A stretch of 64,000 bases of DNA, taken from positions 139,177,422 to 139,241,421 of the forward strand of contig OY754329.1 of the NCBI GenBank assembly GCA_963573305.1, read 5' to 3'. This DNA comes from Pyrrhosoma nymphula (taxonomy: Eukaryota; Arthropoda; Insecta; Odonata; Coenagrionidae). The notes beneath the pieces were generated by a model. It saw only the letters and a list, made by a program, of their open reading frames with translations. It ran no database searches and was not told the origin of the DNA. Below are positions 1-11,455 of this stretch, piece by piece. The translations under genes were made by a program, and so were the position numbers. Within the stretch, counting starts at the first letter, position 1; each line of letters begins with the position of its first letter.

Positions 1-2094
1 GCATTATGACAGAGGAGGTATACTGAAACCATACCATTATACACTTTATGGAAAACATTTCATTTAATTTTTATTTTTTCCTTCTACATTTCTTTACTGT
101 GGAAATTGAACTTGAACTTAACATTTTTCCTACAAAAATCGGTTTTCTTCAATTCTCAAGACCATAAACCTGTGGAAGCATTTAAAATTTAATGTTTTAT
201 GTTCACAATTTCGCTCCATCGATATAACTAGGTAAGAGCAATTAATAACACATAGGTTATAATATTCTTCTCCATATTTATGAAAGTATTTACGCTTCAG
301 TTAGCTCTACTAGTTATATACAACAGGTCTACATTGGCGAACTATAAAATCGCCTTTTCCGTTGTTTTCCGTTGTCTCTCAGAAATTATGAAATTGGGAG
401 ACAAAGTTATACATTTTCTGTTTGGGGTTCTTAATCTAGATATTCAATCCGATATTCGGTAATTTCGATACTTCTTCTAAATACGACACGGAGAACAGCA
501 TTGCCCGTGTTCTTAGATTTGAAGATACGTACGTAGATCACGTCAACCTCATATTAATGTGAAATTTAGCCCAATAAACAGGATTGCCCTATGAATTCAG
601 AAATGCCTAACATTCTGGTAGGCAGATCACAATATAAAATAGTCAAAACACTAAGCACACTGATTGGACCTAACTCTTGTACACATCCACAAACAACGTT
701 CCTTCCGAACTGTCCACTTTTAAATTCCGCCATAACCACGGCCCGCGCTGCCCTTCGAGCCCCAAGTGGACCTCGTGAAGCTCGCTACAGACGCTGGAGT
801 TTGGAGCTCCGATTAGTAGCGTCAACTGGACCGCACCCCATAGTGTAGATCGTGTAGATACTTATTCTTTGACTCTTTCCTTATCCAAGATAAGATTCAA
901 CTCATTGTCAGTATCGGTAGCATCAAAACCTCTTTCAATACGATACTATAGTGCCAATACCTACTTTTTAAAATTCTTTTTCCTTTTCCGAGTATCGATA
1001 CCTTCACAGTATTGCATATCCGTACTAATGGGCATGACCAACTATATTCCAAAGTGGTATATATGGTTGAAACACTAAAAAAAACTGCATATGAGAGCTT
1101 TTGACTTTCCTCGGAACGAAATTCGGAACCATTAGGCAATAGCGAGAACGAAACGGATGTCCGAACCGAATTCGGAACGGTTCCTTTTCGTTCCTTGGAG
1201 CTTTCGTTCAAAATATTATCGTTCCAATTTTGCTCCGTAACCACTTTTTTCCGACACTTTCGTCACAGAGTAAGGTCTGTGCTTTCGTTCCTCTTTAGGT
1301 TCGGTTTCGCGAACCGAAACTTTATCTGAAACGTTCCTGAACCATGGGTTTCGTTTGACATAATTTAAATTCTGATATCAATAAATGAGACACGAATAAT
1401 ATTATTTCTTCCACGGGAGCGTAATCCAGCTTTAGTTCACCAATATTCGTACGTCAGTTCAAAACACTTCATTTCTGCTAGTTGTCGTCGTCTGCACGAA
1501 AATGCGACGATTCAAAAGTCCCACCGTAGCACTGGTAGTTCCACCCCTCCACCTGCACCACCAATCCGGAACGGAAGGCGCCCATTGGTCCATATTCGTG
1601 TTTACTTCAGATGAGAGGGGGGAAGAACAGAGCAGTGAACTTGGAAAAGAATATTCTAGAATCCGTGCTTCGCCGTGAGCAGCGAGTTTCTTCCGTATGT
1701 TATGTTGGTTATGTCAATGTCGTTTTTATTATCATCAATTGTGAGGATTCATGGAGTGGATTGTGTGTGTGAATCTGACAAAGGTTATGGTCAATGCAGC
1801 ATCCTATGATGTCACAGTAGCTTCCCTTATCTCTTCATTATTCGCGGATATGACACAATCTCTATAGTATGGTGCAGTTTAGTCGTGAATATCGTGATCT
1901 TTTGGTTCCGGCTAATAGTTAGCATTTGTGAGCGATTTACCGCTGCTTTCGTCCTTCGCAAAGATATCATAATATACCTACACCGTGCTAACGATCTGTC
2001 ACAAAGAGATAAAACTTTTATTCTGTGATTTATCGTATGTTTTATCTGAAAATCATTCAATAATAGCTTCGATTTTAAAAGTTGAAACTGCAAT
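1..2094. other. Upstream region of the gene, no gene seen
   Basis: No coding region is supported here; the short open frames have no recognisable domains. The segment 1090-1340 is rich in imperfect GGAACGAAA/TTCGTTCC motifs on both strands and is probably part of an unidentified mobile element. The promoter of BLTP2 should lie in the last few hundred bases, but I see no decisive core element. Confidence 0.5.
1090..1340. repeat. Degenerate TTCGGAACGAAA-rich repeat
   Basis: Short motifs related to CGGAACGAAA and its complement TTTCGTTCC recur about ten times within 250 bases on both strands. This looks like subterminal repeats of an unidentified transposon or low-order repetitive DNA. No target duplication or coding region was found. 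Confidence 0.4.
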
Positions 2095-2156
2095 ATGGAT
2101 ACACTTGGAGTTGACGTTTTACTGGCTGCCTTTTTCTGCATATTAACATGTTACAG
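2095..2156 (+). CDS. BLTP2: BLTP2 exon 1 (start codon, membrane anchor)
   Basis: The ATG opens MDTLGVDVLLAAFFCILTCY, a hydrophobic stretch that fits the N-terminal ER anchor of this family. The exon ends in ACAG before GTGAGT, a strong donor, leaving two bases of a codon. No upstream in-frame methionine extends it plausibly. The 5' untranslated exon boundary and promoter were not identified. Confidence 0.72.
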
Positions 2157-2243
2157 GTGAGTGCTCTGTACTGATTAAATATGATTAATATTAATCTGAA
2201 AATAATTTCTTCAGCTACCTTATCCTATTTGGTTACACTGCAG

Positions 2244-2364
2244 GCTTCTTTTGATCTTATTTCGGTGGTCATTGAAGAGAGCCCTAAACGTTGATGTGGA
2301 AATACAAGGACTAGGATTTATCTCTGTTTATGGAATTAAAATTACCCTACCGAAAATTACTCTG
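2244..2364 (+). CDS. BLTP2: BLTP2 exon 2
   Basis: Acceptor CACTGCAG and donor CTG|GTAAAT. The split codon AG+G restores arginine, and the frame reads RLLLILFRWSLKRALNVDVE and onward to KITLPKITL. It completes the anchor and begins the first beta strands of the chorein-like N-terminal region. The layout matches human KIAA0100, where a basic patch after the membrane segment is followed by strands of the groove. Confidence 0.8.
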
Positions 2365-2453
2365 GTAAATTATGGCTAGTATTATAATATGTGAAATACC
2401 CTCGGTTAAGTGTCTAGGAATCAATTTTGCACAATATTTTCTTTTCTCTGTAG

Positions 2454-2633
2454 GATATTCAAAGGATTTCTCTCCGCTTTTCCAACGCTGGAAGGGAAAA
2501 GATATGTATTTTTGTTGATGGTATCAGTGTTGTGGGAGATAAACGCGCCTTGGTTAATGATTCGCCAGGTCATGGGCACCAAAGAGATGAAGTACATTTT
2601 CAAATTTCACCAGAACTGGTGGCCATAACTAAA
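2454..2633 (+). CDS. BLTP2: BLTP2 exon 3
   Basis: Sixty codons in phase 0 at both ends, with acceptor CTCTGTAG and donor AAA|GTAGGT. It begins DIQRISLRFSNAGREKICIF and ends in SPELVAITK. The alternating hydrophobic pattern suits strands of a repeating beta-groove module. It has no catalytic motif, as expected for a lipid conduit. Confidence 0.8.
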
Positions 2634-3011
2634 GTAGGTACTCATTTATATGACATTTCCTGATTTGCGTTGATATATGTATATATGACCATTTTTATTA
2701 TTAATATGCATGACCTTTTATGTATACATATATAAATATTTTAGTCTGGTTCTATTAATTTTTCTCTCACAATCAGTAATGAAATTTACTATAAAATACA
2801 TGCATTGCACTTCAGTAACCAAATTTATTATTATTGTTACTAATGATACTCCTTTTTCACGGACATCAAAGGTAAATCTAGACATTCTTAGGTTATTTGC
2901 AATCATTTTCACACCTAATCCTATTTAAGTAGGTACCACTAAGTAGGTGGAAATTCCTTATGTCACACATAATAAAATACTTCTTTCTTTTCCACACTTT
3001 TTATTACAATA

Positions 3012-3046
3012 CGACAATGGTTTCGACAAACTTGTGTCATCTTCAG
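3012..3046 (-). ncRNA. Hammerhead-like Penelope tail motif
   Basis: Read on the minus strand, this holds CTGAAGA, a short stem-loop with GACA/TGTC arms, and CGAAAC. This matches the minimal hammerhead ribozyme core (CUGANGA, stem II, GAAA) known from the ends of Penelope-like elements. The expected GTC after GAAAC reads CATTGTCG here, so the copy is degraded or variant. Activity is not implied. Confidence 0.45.
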
Positions 3047-3170
3047 GTACAGAAATAGGTTCACGTTTGCCTTATGTACCTTAACAACCCGAGGTGGGGG
3101 GTGGGAAAGGGGATGGATAGGGGGGAGATTTAGTATTTTAACGGTCACAGAATATGTTTGTGAGGGGGGG

Positions 3171-3213
3171 GCCACTCACCTTCCCCCCGGGGGGGGGGGG
3201 GGAAGGTGAGTGG
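3171..3213. repeat. Palindrome with C-run meeting G-run
   Basis: CCACTCACCTTCC with a C run is followed directly by a long G run and GGAAGGTGAGTGG. This forms a near-perfect inverted repeat with a homopolymer centre. It may be a genuine hairpin, or an assembly fold-back at a homopolymer. Confidence 0.75.
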
Positions 3214-4138
3214 CTGGGAGGTTAGGAAAGAGGGAAAAAATTCTTTATTCCTTGAAAATTTGACATCCGATGGTTCACTCATTTTGTCTTTTTCTGAGAA
3301 ATAAGACACTCTTCCTGAGTCTTTTGTAGTTGGAGCATCCACATTACAAATAATGTTATTTATAGGAACAGCAAACGTCTTTTTGCTAAGGCCAGTAAAA
3401 TGGTGTTGCAGTCCCATTAGGATGCATAAATTTTATTTTTACACCACATTCATCTACCTGTTTGGACATTACTGATCCAAAAAACCAATGGTTGTCATAT
3501 AAATAGGCCACATAAGAAAACTTAAAGGATTTTAGTTCATTCAGTCCAGTCAGATTATTGGTGGAAGATAGGTCAATCTTTGTTCAATCTAATCAAATAT
3601 ATAGCTCAGCTTCAGCTTATTTTCCAGAGACTGTATTTTGCTCTGTGTTAATCCAGAGCAAGCCGAGGTTTTATGCACTCGAAGACCACAACGAGAACAG
3701 GAAGTCATTGATTCTTCGGTAGTACTATCATCACATGCAGTACTAACATTTACACTCACCAACGGTGTTGTAAACTTAAAAAAAACAATTGTAAGAAAAT
3801 GAGTAATTAATTAGGAACAAAATAAAGTAAAATATGCCCATCTTTATGTTTGAGTTCTTCCCAAGTGATTTTACCATTACTTCTTCATTTCATCTGTGTC
3901 ATTCTTTGATAGCCCCTCATTTCCATTGCTCCCAATGTTCAGTTTTGATGTTTTTTTTCATTTGTGCTTCACTGCCAACTGCAACTTATATACATAAATT
4001 TCTGTTTGAGGCTTTTGCAGCACTGTTGTGCTGGTACCTTCATGTTTTTCGGGTAAAGCTGCGTCTGTGTATCTTGCCGATGATGTTTCGTAGCCAATGC
4101 AATATACATAAATCCCTTAATAGCCACAAAATTAAATC

Positions 4139-4340
4139 ATATTTATTTATTTTATTTATTTATCTATTTTCAATAACCACCGAAAACAGCACTCATTGGC
4201 CTTTACATCGGGGTATTAACAATGGACGATCACACACAACCATGCCCTGGAAAGTGAAAAATCCTCCCCAGGTGGGATTCGAACCCGCGACCTTTGGGTT
4301 AGCAGGCGAGGACGTTACCCCGCCGCCACCGAGGCCGGCA
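4139..4340 (-). mobile_element. tRNA-derived SINE
   Basis: On the minus strand the element begins with a tRNA-like head. It has a box A-like region around GGCCTCGGTGGCG and a clear box B, GGTTCGAATCC, with spacing close to that of a tRNA. A body of about 110 bases follows, and the element ends in an AAATA-type repeat tail. The acceptor stem does not pair as in a functional tRNA, so this is a SINE rather than a tRNA gene. Confidence 0.75.
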
Positions 4341-5347
4341 TATACTATATATGTTGACTATTGTCTAATTAACCCTGAAAGTAGCACAATTTGTAGTTGT
4401 CATGCGCACCCCTTTAGGAGGGACAGGTTCGACGACCGGTCTCGAACCACGTCATTAGATCTGGGTCCTTGCCCTTGGGGTCGAGGATCAATAATGGAAC
4501 ACAAGCTGCATTTTGGTTAGAAAGGAGAAAATGGCATTGTAACTTTCGGTGAGGAATCGGCCCTCTTAGATGCTGAGGGAAACGGTGTTGGCGTGCTGGT
4601 GGTTGCGGAAGCGAAGATTCTCTCACCGTATGCTATCAACAACTGAAACAATACATCTGAGGGACACGTTGGTTTTCAAGCAATTAATGTAACCACGGTT
4701 TCTAGAAATGGCCTGAGGGGCCATTACCTTGTAATCTCTTCGTTGGGGAAAAGAAACAAATTCAGACAGGATGGAACCTAGGCAAGAGATCGCCCTCACG
4801 GAGATGGAACCGTAGGCTTTTTCAAGGTTGCTTTAAGTCTCGTATTACTCTACTTACGGACAGAGTAATAATGTTCCCAGAACACAATACGGCACAGACA
4901 AGAACAAAAACATACTGATCACACCTGGTTTATATAAAGCATCTTCCCCCGCAAAAGTCCCATCCCCCCCCTCCTGTTGACCAGAGGAGCCTACGGATAC
5001 TCTTATGTAAAATCGGAAAACAATGGAAAGTTGAGTATCCGTATTGTGACGTCTTTACAAACACGTAGTTTTTCCCATGAAAATTCCCTTAAAGGTGAGA
5101 GTTTGTACGGATTGCGGCCAGCCACCCTCTCCACCGCTCAGCCACATAATTGCACCATATAGCGAATGCAAATACCTGTATTTGCGATCACTACATAGTA
5201 GATTTTGAGGCCCTTCCATTGGGTATTATCAAAGTTAATTCTTGTTGACTTTTTGATCTTGCATTATAAAAAAGGTGCTGGATAACACTTTTTTTGAATG
5301 AAGTATATAGCTGTGGGTCTTTACTACCTGTACCATCTTGCTTTCAG

Positions 5348-5638
5348 TGGATTGAAGTGGAAATTCGTGACCTGAGCATACATTCAGAACTGGCTGGGCA
5401 GTGCCTTCTACGCTCATCGACCCCAAAAGTTGAACTTTATTTCCTTGAACATGATACAAGTCAATGTGTGATAGCTAAAGTTAATCTTTACACTACGACA
5501 GTAGCTGTGTGTGCCACCCCTCTGATTGTTGAATCATCAGTGAGGGATATACTTCCTGCTGAACACAGGTTGATTTTATCATGGAATACTTCAATTGAGG
5601 CAACTGCGTCACTTGCTGATGACACCTTTTCATTGCAG
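5348..5638 (+). CDS. BLTP2: BLTP2 exon 4
   Basis: Ninety-seven codons in phase 0 at both ends, with acceptor TGCTTTCAG and donor TTGCAG|GTAATT. It begins WIEVEIRDLSIHSELAGQ and ends in DDTFSLQ. Strands such as KVELYFLEHD and IAKVNLYTTTVAV alternate hydrophobic and polar residues, as in groove modules of this family. Confidence 0.82.
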
Positions 5639-6138
5639 GTAATTAAAGGCAATAAAGTATGTCTTTTTCCACTTTTGTGTAATAATCTCTGGGGATTCTG
5701 TGAACTAAACCCATAGTTTTTGTTGCTTTTATGATTAATGACTGTATGTGGATTTGAAATGTCAGTGAAGAATCAAATGTAACTCCCAAGTCATGTATTG
5801 TACTGACCCTACAGATTGCAGTATCATCTAAAGGATAGTCAAACACAATTGGAGACCTAATTTTATGAAAAGCTAAACTATTAAATTATTTTTATCTGTT
5901 AAATACCATGAGATTATCATTACACTAATTTTTAAATTTGTGGAGACAAGTTTGTAATTTTTTACAATCCTCAAGGGAGCGAATCAAACCATGAATTTTT
6001 AAAGGGAATTCGCTAAGGGAAAGGGTTTTTCTTCATGTTTATATTTTTTATAATTTTGCTGAGTATTCATTGGCGTAGTTTGAATATTTATATGATTCTT
6101 TAGATGTTTTGGTGGCTAACATTTGTTCTAATTTTCAG

Positions 6139-6300
6139 AAACTCGCTGTTGAAGTGGATCGGCTTGATGTTGAAATTAAGGAAAATTTGAGTGCTCTTAT
6201 GTATGGAAACTATCATCAGGAGATTATGAGTGATTTACCACCAGTGGCAAAGCAGTCTCTCAAAGACACCATTCACCAGTTCTCAACATTCATTCCTAAG
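6139..6300 (+). CDS. BLTP2: BLTP2 exon 5
   Basis: Fifty-four codons in phase 0, with acceptor TAATTTTCAG and donor CCTAAG|GTAGGG. The start KLAVEVDRLDVEIKENLSA corresponds in position to the human segment reading VDVWTLHAELHEGLF. The exon ends QFSTFIPK. Confidence 0.82.
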
Positions 6301-6989
6301 GTAGGGGAATGGCAAGTACCTTTTTTCTAAGGTCTTGGTGCATACCCTGATATGTATTGCCGGAAATGCTTCCCTTTGTGAAATGCAAATGATTTTCCTT
6401 TGAATTGCGCTTTTTCCTACAGCCTTACCTGAAGTTAGTCTTCAAAGCCCTAGACTGCGAGTCCATAATTATTTTTTATGGCTTATTATTCTTTCTTTAT
6501 GTAGTTATACTTTTCTCATTATGTTTTTGAAAATAATTATATAATCATGATATTTACTGGTTGTGGATGTTTTTCTGGTTGCGTTCTCTTGTGTACCCAA
6601 CAATCTCAATGTTATTTTGGTCTTAAAATTTAAAATTAAATTTTAGAGAGAGAAAAGTGAAATGCACTCCATTCATAATGAAAATCCTCTTGTGAACGCC
6701 GTAGAAAATAAGGGTAATTTGTCTAAAAGGCAAATAGTTTATATTTTAGATATTTTTAACCGGTAGATCACCCTGAGAAGAAGAAGATTGCTAATTTAAT
6801 TTCATCAACAATGTCAACACATAACATCCATCAAGGTGACAAGTTCACATCCCATTTTATCTAAGCTTTGAGAACATGTCAATTATCTGGTCGGAAAATT
6901 ATTGTAGTTAAAATTCCAAAGAAAAGGGAGAGGTCCATGATTGGTCCTTAAAATCAGTGCAAACGGAGGAAACTTAAGCCCAAGGTGTG

Positions 6990-7345
6990 TGCATCATCAT
7001 TGTGTATTCTACCAGCTGGTTGGTAGGTTTTTGGGCAGTCCATACCATAACCTTCTTTTTTTGGAGGTCATTTTTTTTTATGGGTATGCATTACTTGCGT
7101 ACCATCAAGTCTCTATTGAGATCTTCATTCCCTTTGCCCCTCCTTTTGTTGTCTAAATATTTCTATCCTATTCTTTCCTATTCTGTGCTTTTCAAGCAAC
7201 CTTCCCTCCATTACCTCTTCAAATCAACAATTTGCATTTCATTCTCCACCATATCCAGCGTTTCAAGGTTTTTATGCACTCTCTCCATTCTTCCACACAC
7301 CCATGTATTAAATGCGTCCAGTGTACCCGCATCATCTTGGCAATA
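6990..7345 (-). mobile_element. Old LINE 3' relic
   Basis: The segment starting GTATTCTACCAGCTGGTTGG is related to the 3' part of the LINE at 19196-20186. Both share the GTATTCTACCAGCTG terminus and, further in, a stretch encoding the end of a reverse transcriptase ORF on the minus strand (compare 7290-7335 with 19530-19580). Many frameshifts and indels mark it as an older copy of the same family. Confidence 0.6.
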
Positions 7346-8209
7346 TGCTCAGCGACTGGTTAACTTTCTTCAGTATGCAATTGTGATATTAAACCAATTA
7401 CAAAGCTTTATGTATTATGATAGCTTAAAAATGCAGAGCTGAGCTGGGAATGATAGGGCAGTTTTGGAAGCAACCTGATTTGCGCCAGAGTGAAATCGCA
7501 TGAAAGAAACAAGTGCCCTGTGAGGAAAGGCTGTTTAGGAATCAGAACTGACTTCACAAAATCCTCATTCCACATTTCTGCCTCCTAAATCCCTCTAAAA
7601 AGGATTCCAAAATGCCTGATGCCACTTGAGATATTCTGCACTTATATTACCTACATACCTACAAGCCTTATTTATTTTAACTTAGTCATATTTTGTTTTC
7701 TGGACCCATATAATCTCTATTAATTTCAATTACCTGATCCATAGTTAAGGTAATTGGCCTTCTCTCCCTGGTCTTAAGCACTTCAACATATTCTTTCCAC
7801 CTTTTCTTTCATGTCATTCAGCTACCTAACGTATGCTCTTGCGCATAGTCCTACTTTTTGAGACCAAATTTTTCGGCAAAAAAATTGAGGTCCGACTACA
7901 TATACGAGAGTAGTACTTAATGACAATTTGAATCTTAGTAGGAAAATATTGGTAAACTTGGCAATACTCAGCTTCACCATTGTGCAATATACCCATCTCT
8001 GCATCTGCCGAATTCATACAGGTTACAACAGAAGAGAAGTTAGATGCAATGAGACTACATATATTTATTTGATTTTCAAGAAGGGAATGGTGGGAGAGGT
8101 AATGAGGGCAGCTTTTGTCAGCAACCCGATTTGGAAAATTGCAGTAAGCTAGCATTTGCTTAAAAGGCATGGCTGTATATGTTTTTTATGGAATCAATTG
8201 ACATTCTAG

Positions 8210-8327
8210 GATTTTCACTTTGGAATTCATGGTGTTGAAGTGTCAGGAATGAAGGGCTCACCATCACCATATACTATGTCAATCTTCAGCTGCTCCTTAG
8301 AAATATCTAACATTGTGGATAAACAAG
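8210..8327 (+). CDS. BLTP2: BLTP2 exon 6
   Basis: Acceptor ACATTCTAG, donor CAAG|GTACGT. It starts in phase 0 and leaves one base. It reads DFHFGIHGVEVSGMKGSPSP and ends in SCSLEISNIVDKQ. The leftover G joins the next exon to give glycine. Confidence 0.75.
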
Positions 8328-9577
8328 GTACGTATGTGATTTTCTGTTTAACCATTTTGTATGCTAAGCATTTCATCTTCCAGGGACTCATTCAGTGCTC
8401 ACCAGCATTGGGCATTTAAATTTATGTACTAAGCTGTTTTGGATTTATTATATCTCTTTACTCTCCTACACTCTTTGAAAAAACTATTGCATTTTATGAA
8501 CTAAAAGAGGTAAAGCCATCAAATAAAAAAATTTAGCTAAATATTTGTTCAGTATGAATGACTCAAGGCCTTGCTATTGCCCTGGAATACCAGGAAAAGA
8601 GTTGGAGATTGAAAAAGGGCCTGGAAAAGTCATGGGAAATGAGGTATTAGCCGGCAGATTTGTCTTTCCAAGTCATATCGGTTTTCAATAAGTTAGGAAT
8701 ACCATTTGAGGCACTGTTCGTTGGTGTGTGGACTTAGGGTTTTATAGTGCCTTGCCTAAATGAAGCAGTGAAGGTGTAATTTGTTGCTTAGAAATTAATT
8801 ATGCCCTGAAAATGAACTTTCAGGTCATATTCTTTATACTCATTCTGATGAAGATGGAATATTTTTTTCTCCTCTGGTTGTAGACAGGTAATTCATGGCC
8901 CTTGTCTTGGCCAAGACTTAATAATAATATGCTATCGGAAAGGAAGGCAATATTCCCCTGGAGTGATAGTGGTGGTGCTCCGTTTGTGGGAAAAGTTGTT
9001 CCCCTGTAGTGGATTAGTTAATGTGTTGTGCTCCTATTGTTGTGCCTTCTTTAAAATTCACTCCATAGAATGGAGTTTTGTCTGGAAAAATGAAAATTTT
9101 GACCTGTAAAAGTCCTGGAATTCCATAATCTCTAGTCTGTAGCAACCTTGTGACATATTTTTCCTTTGAATAGGAAGGCCGTAATTTTCATTTGGTCATT
9201 TTTATGATTAATTTATCCACACTTTTCCACTCATCTATCCAGTCCAGGTTAAATAAACCTTAACTCACTCCATCTATTTTAAGTTTTTCACCTATGTTCA
9301 GAGAATTCAGCAAAGGGAGACTTTTTGTCTATGGAAAATGATGCATGTATGTACTGCAATGATAAGATTTATCTCTTTCACTCATTTTGAAACTCAATTT
9401 GTAATATGCTGAATAATATTCATGTATGGAAAGGTGCTAAATACTTTATATAGTATGTAATTCATCTTCATCATCAATGGATACAACCATCATTTGCACC
9501 TTCGTTACAACCAACGTTATCGAAGCTGAATCTGTAATCGACGAAATGAATCCTGAATGATCAAGACCTAGCTAGTT
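8328..9577. other. BLTP2: Intron 6, 5' part
   Basis: AT-rich sequence without a recognisable gene or repeat boundary, up to the start of the LINE. Confidence 0.4.
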
Positions 9578-9682
9578 ATGTCATGTTATGACCAGCTATC
9601 ATTTGAGAAACATGAAGTAAGCACAACCTTCCCCTGGGCTTGTCTTGGTGGTGACTACCAGTTTATCTTGGGGGATTCCAAG

Positions 9683-10375
9683 ATGGCGTCCGTTGGTAAT
9701 TTGCGAGATTGTGGTGTTTGCAAAGATTCGCTAAAATCAGGTGAAAAGTCCATCTCTTGTGAAATTTGTTTGCTTGTTTTTCATTGTAAGTGTTCAGCAC
9801 TTGATGAGATATCGTGTAAAGCCCTTTTGGGATGCCGCGATATATTTTGGAGGTGTTTTTATTGTCGCACCAAGAAGTATTCACTCGCCAAGATGGCGGC
9901 TGACCTTGAATTTGTAAAGCAAGATTTAGCCATTCTAAAAAGTGAACGTGTTCGCGACCAAGATAAACCCAAGAAAAGTGTATCGCTCACCAACACTTCG
10001 AGAGTGACTCCCATTAAAACAAATCAACACTCAGGCTTCACTCCAACTTATGAGAAGCCTGTTACGTGCCAGTCAATTCATGCTAAGTCCATTTGTATAA
10101 AGAGTGATTCAGGAATAATCATCACGGCCGTGGACCAATCTGGTGCTGTTCTGGTTAATAATATTGATAATATTACTTCTGATCCTGACAGTGCACGTAA
10201 TAATGACCTGATTAATGAAACTGATCACACTGATGATGTTTCGCCTATTCGTGATAGTGACTCGTTGAATAATACCAGCGAGGAAGGGAAGCCTCAATCA
10301 AGCCCTAAAGTTGGACGGTCAGAGGTGAAACGCAAACGTCGTAATCCTCCAATTATAGAAACATCAGATAAATAA
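9683..10375 (+). CDS. LINE ORF1, PHD-type zinc finger protein
   Basis: I chose the ATG at 9683 because the finger follows at once. The first 55 residues hold CGVC, CEIC, HCKC and, further on, WRCFYC with the C-x2-C and H-x2-C spacings of a PHD finger. A short helical segment follows and then a long polar tail, about 230 residues in all. PHD-finger ORF1 proteins are known in CR1/Jockey-type LINEs and are thought to act with the RNA in the retrotransposition particle. After the stop the sequence goes on in another frame (10376-10669) with a conserved ORF1 C-terminal part (FHVWKFKPDICVEDLKGYV). The two were probably one ORF before a frameshift. Confidence 0.75.
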   Translation: MASVGNLRDCGVCKDSLKSGEKSISCEICLLVFHCKCSALDEISCKALLGCRDIFWRCFYCRTKKYSLAKMAADLEFVKQDLAILKSERVRDQDKPKKSVSLTNTSRVTPIKTNQHSGFTPTYEKPVTCQSIHAKSICIKSDSGIIITAVDQSGAVLVNNIDNITSDPDSARNNDLINETDHTDDVSPIRDSDSLNNTSEEGKPQSSPKVGRSEVKRKRRNPPIIETSDK

Positions 10376-10669
10376 GCTACCCTCACAGGAATCCCAACCC
10401 GTTCCCATTTTCACGTGTGGAAGTTTAAACCTGACATTTGCGTTGAAGATTTGAAAGGGTATGTAAAACAAGAAATTCCGGAGATTGACACAGCTACGGA
10501 CATAGGGGTAGAAAAACTCAAAGTGTCCCGTGGTGATTATGCGTTTTTTCGGCTGTCGGTTAATAGTGATTTTCGTGAGATTCTCGTTAAGCCTACTTTC
10601 TGGCCAAAATATATACATGTTGGGAATTACCATTTTTGGAAACCACGCCGGCTAAAGCCAGAAGGGTAG
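10376..10669 (+). pseudogene. LINE ORF1 C-terminal part, out of frame
   Basis: An open frame reads FHVWKFKPDICVEDLKGYVK and later GDYAFFRLSVNSDF and FWPKYIHVGNYHF. This looks like the RNA-binding-fold end of ORF1 proteins from LINEs with a PHD finger. It is separated from the finger part by a stop and a frame change. Confidence 0.6.
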
Positions 10670-10935
10670 CGTGCCAAATTAAGATTTTGCACATAAACAT
10701 TCAGTGCCTACGTAATAAAGTACTGGACCTTGAGGTACTGGTGTGTGACTGTAAACCTGACGTAATATGTGTAAATGAACATTGGTTAACTTCTAGTGAA
10801 CTTTCCTCCTTTCAACTTGCTGGATATTTCGTGGTAGACGCCTTTTGCCGTTCTACACATAAAAATGGCGGCGTATTCATTCTAGTCTCCGAGTGTGTAA
10901 ATTTTATTCCAATTCACTTTCCGTACAAATTCTAA
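10636..10935 (+). pseudogene. LINE endonuclease (APE type), N-terminal fragment
   Basis: The frame gives IKILHINIQCLRNKVLDLEV, CVNEHWLTSSE and NGGVFILVSE. These are the first motifs of the apurinic endonuclease domain, including the asparagine strand and the catalytic glutamate in NEHW. It stops after about 80 residues, and the remaining catalytic aspartate and histidine motifs are absent. It overlaps the end of the ORF1 fragment, as is usual in these elements. Confidence 0.75.
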
Positions 10936-11449
10936 GAACTCTAAGAACCATGAATTAGATGCACAAAAAAAACTCATCCTAGTGAACTTGGATTCATTGC
11001 AAAGAAAATTAAACACCTCTGCAGGAAAAATTCCTGTTGAAATAGTATGCAAATACATACTGAAAATATGCCAAATGCAATAGCGAGTGCTATCATATCG
11101 AACTCAAAATCTCATACAGGAAGCTCTCATCAAACCCAATTTAACATAAAAAAATAATCATATAATATGTGAATACTTCTCAAAAGACATTTTTTTCAGT
11201 TCTATGACAAAAGCATTTTTTCAGTTCTATGATGATGATTAAACACTATTAAAATCCATATTTACATCACTTTGAGTGTCATAGAAATGATTTTTTTCTG
11301 AGAGAGATCTGTAAATTGAGAGTTAGCCTTATGTAAAATCACGTGAACTCATGAATTTTTCAATTTTTTAGATGGTTTAATGTTTCTTCTGAATCAAATA
11401 GTAATTTAAAATGTTAATCAATCGACTATTAGGTTGAGATGTCCAATCC
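10936..11449. other. Unassigned segment inside the LINE
   Basis: About 510 bases lie where the rest of the endonuclease should be. I see neither endonuclease motifs nor terminal repeats. It may be a small insertion or a diverged replacement. Confidence 0.35.
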
Positions 11450-11455
11450 ATAGAC

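Larger units (their letters stand above)
2634..5347. other. BLTP2: Intron 3 of BLTP2
   Basis: Between exons 3 and 4. It contains a hammerhead-like Penelope tail (3012-3046), a G-run palindrome (about 3171-3213) and a tRNA-derived SINE (4139-4340). The remainder shows no coding capacity that I recognise. Confidence 0.6.

Noticed and set aside
4265..4340. Possible tRNA gene
   Set aside because: Box B is good, but the acceptor stem does not pair and a SINE body with an AAATA tail follows.
3834..4520. Open frame of 228 residues on the plus strand
   Set aside because: It overlaps a tRNA-derived SINE on the opposite strand and has no domain or coding bias; it is chance.
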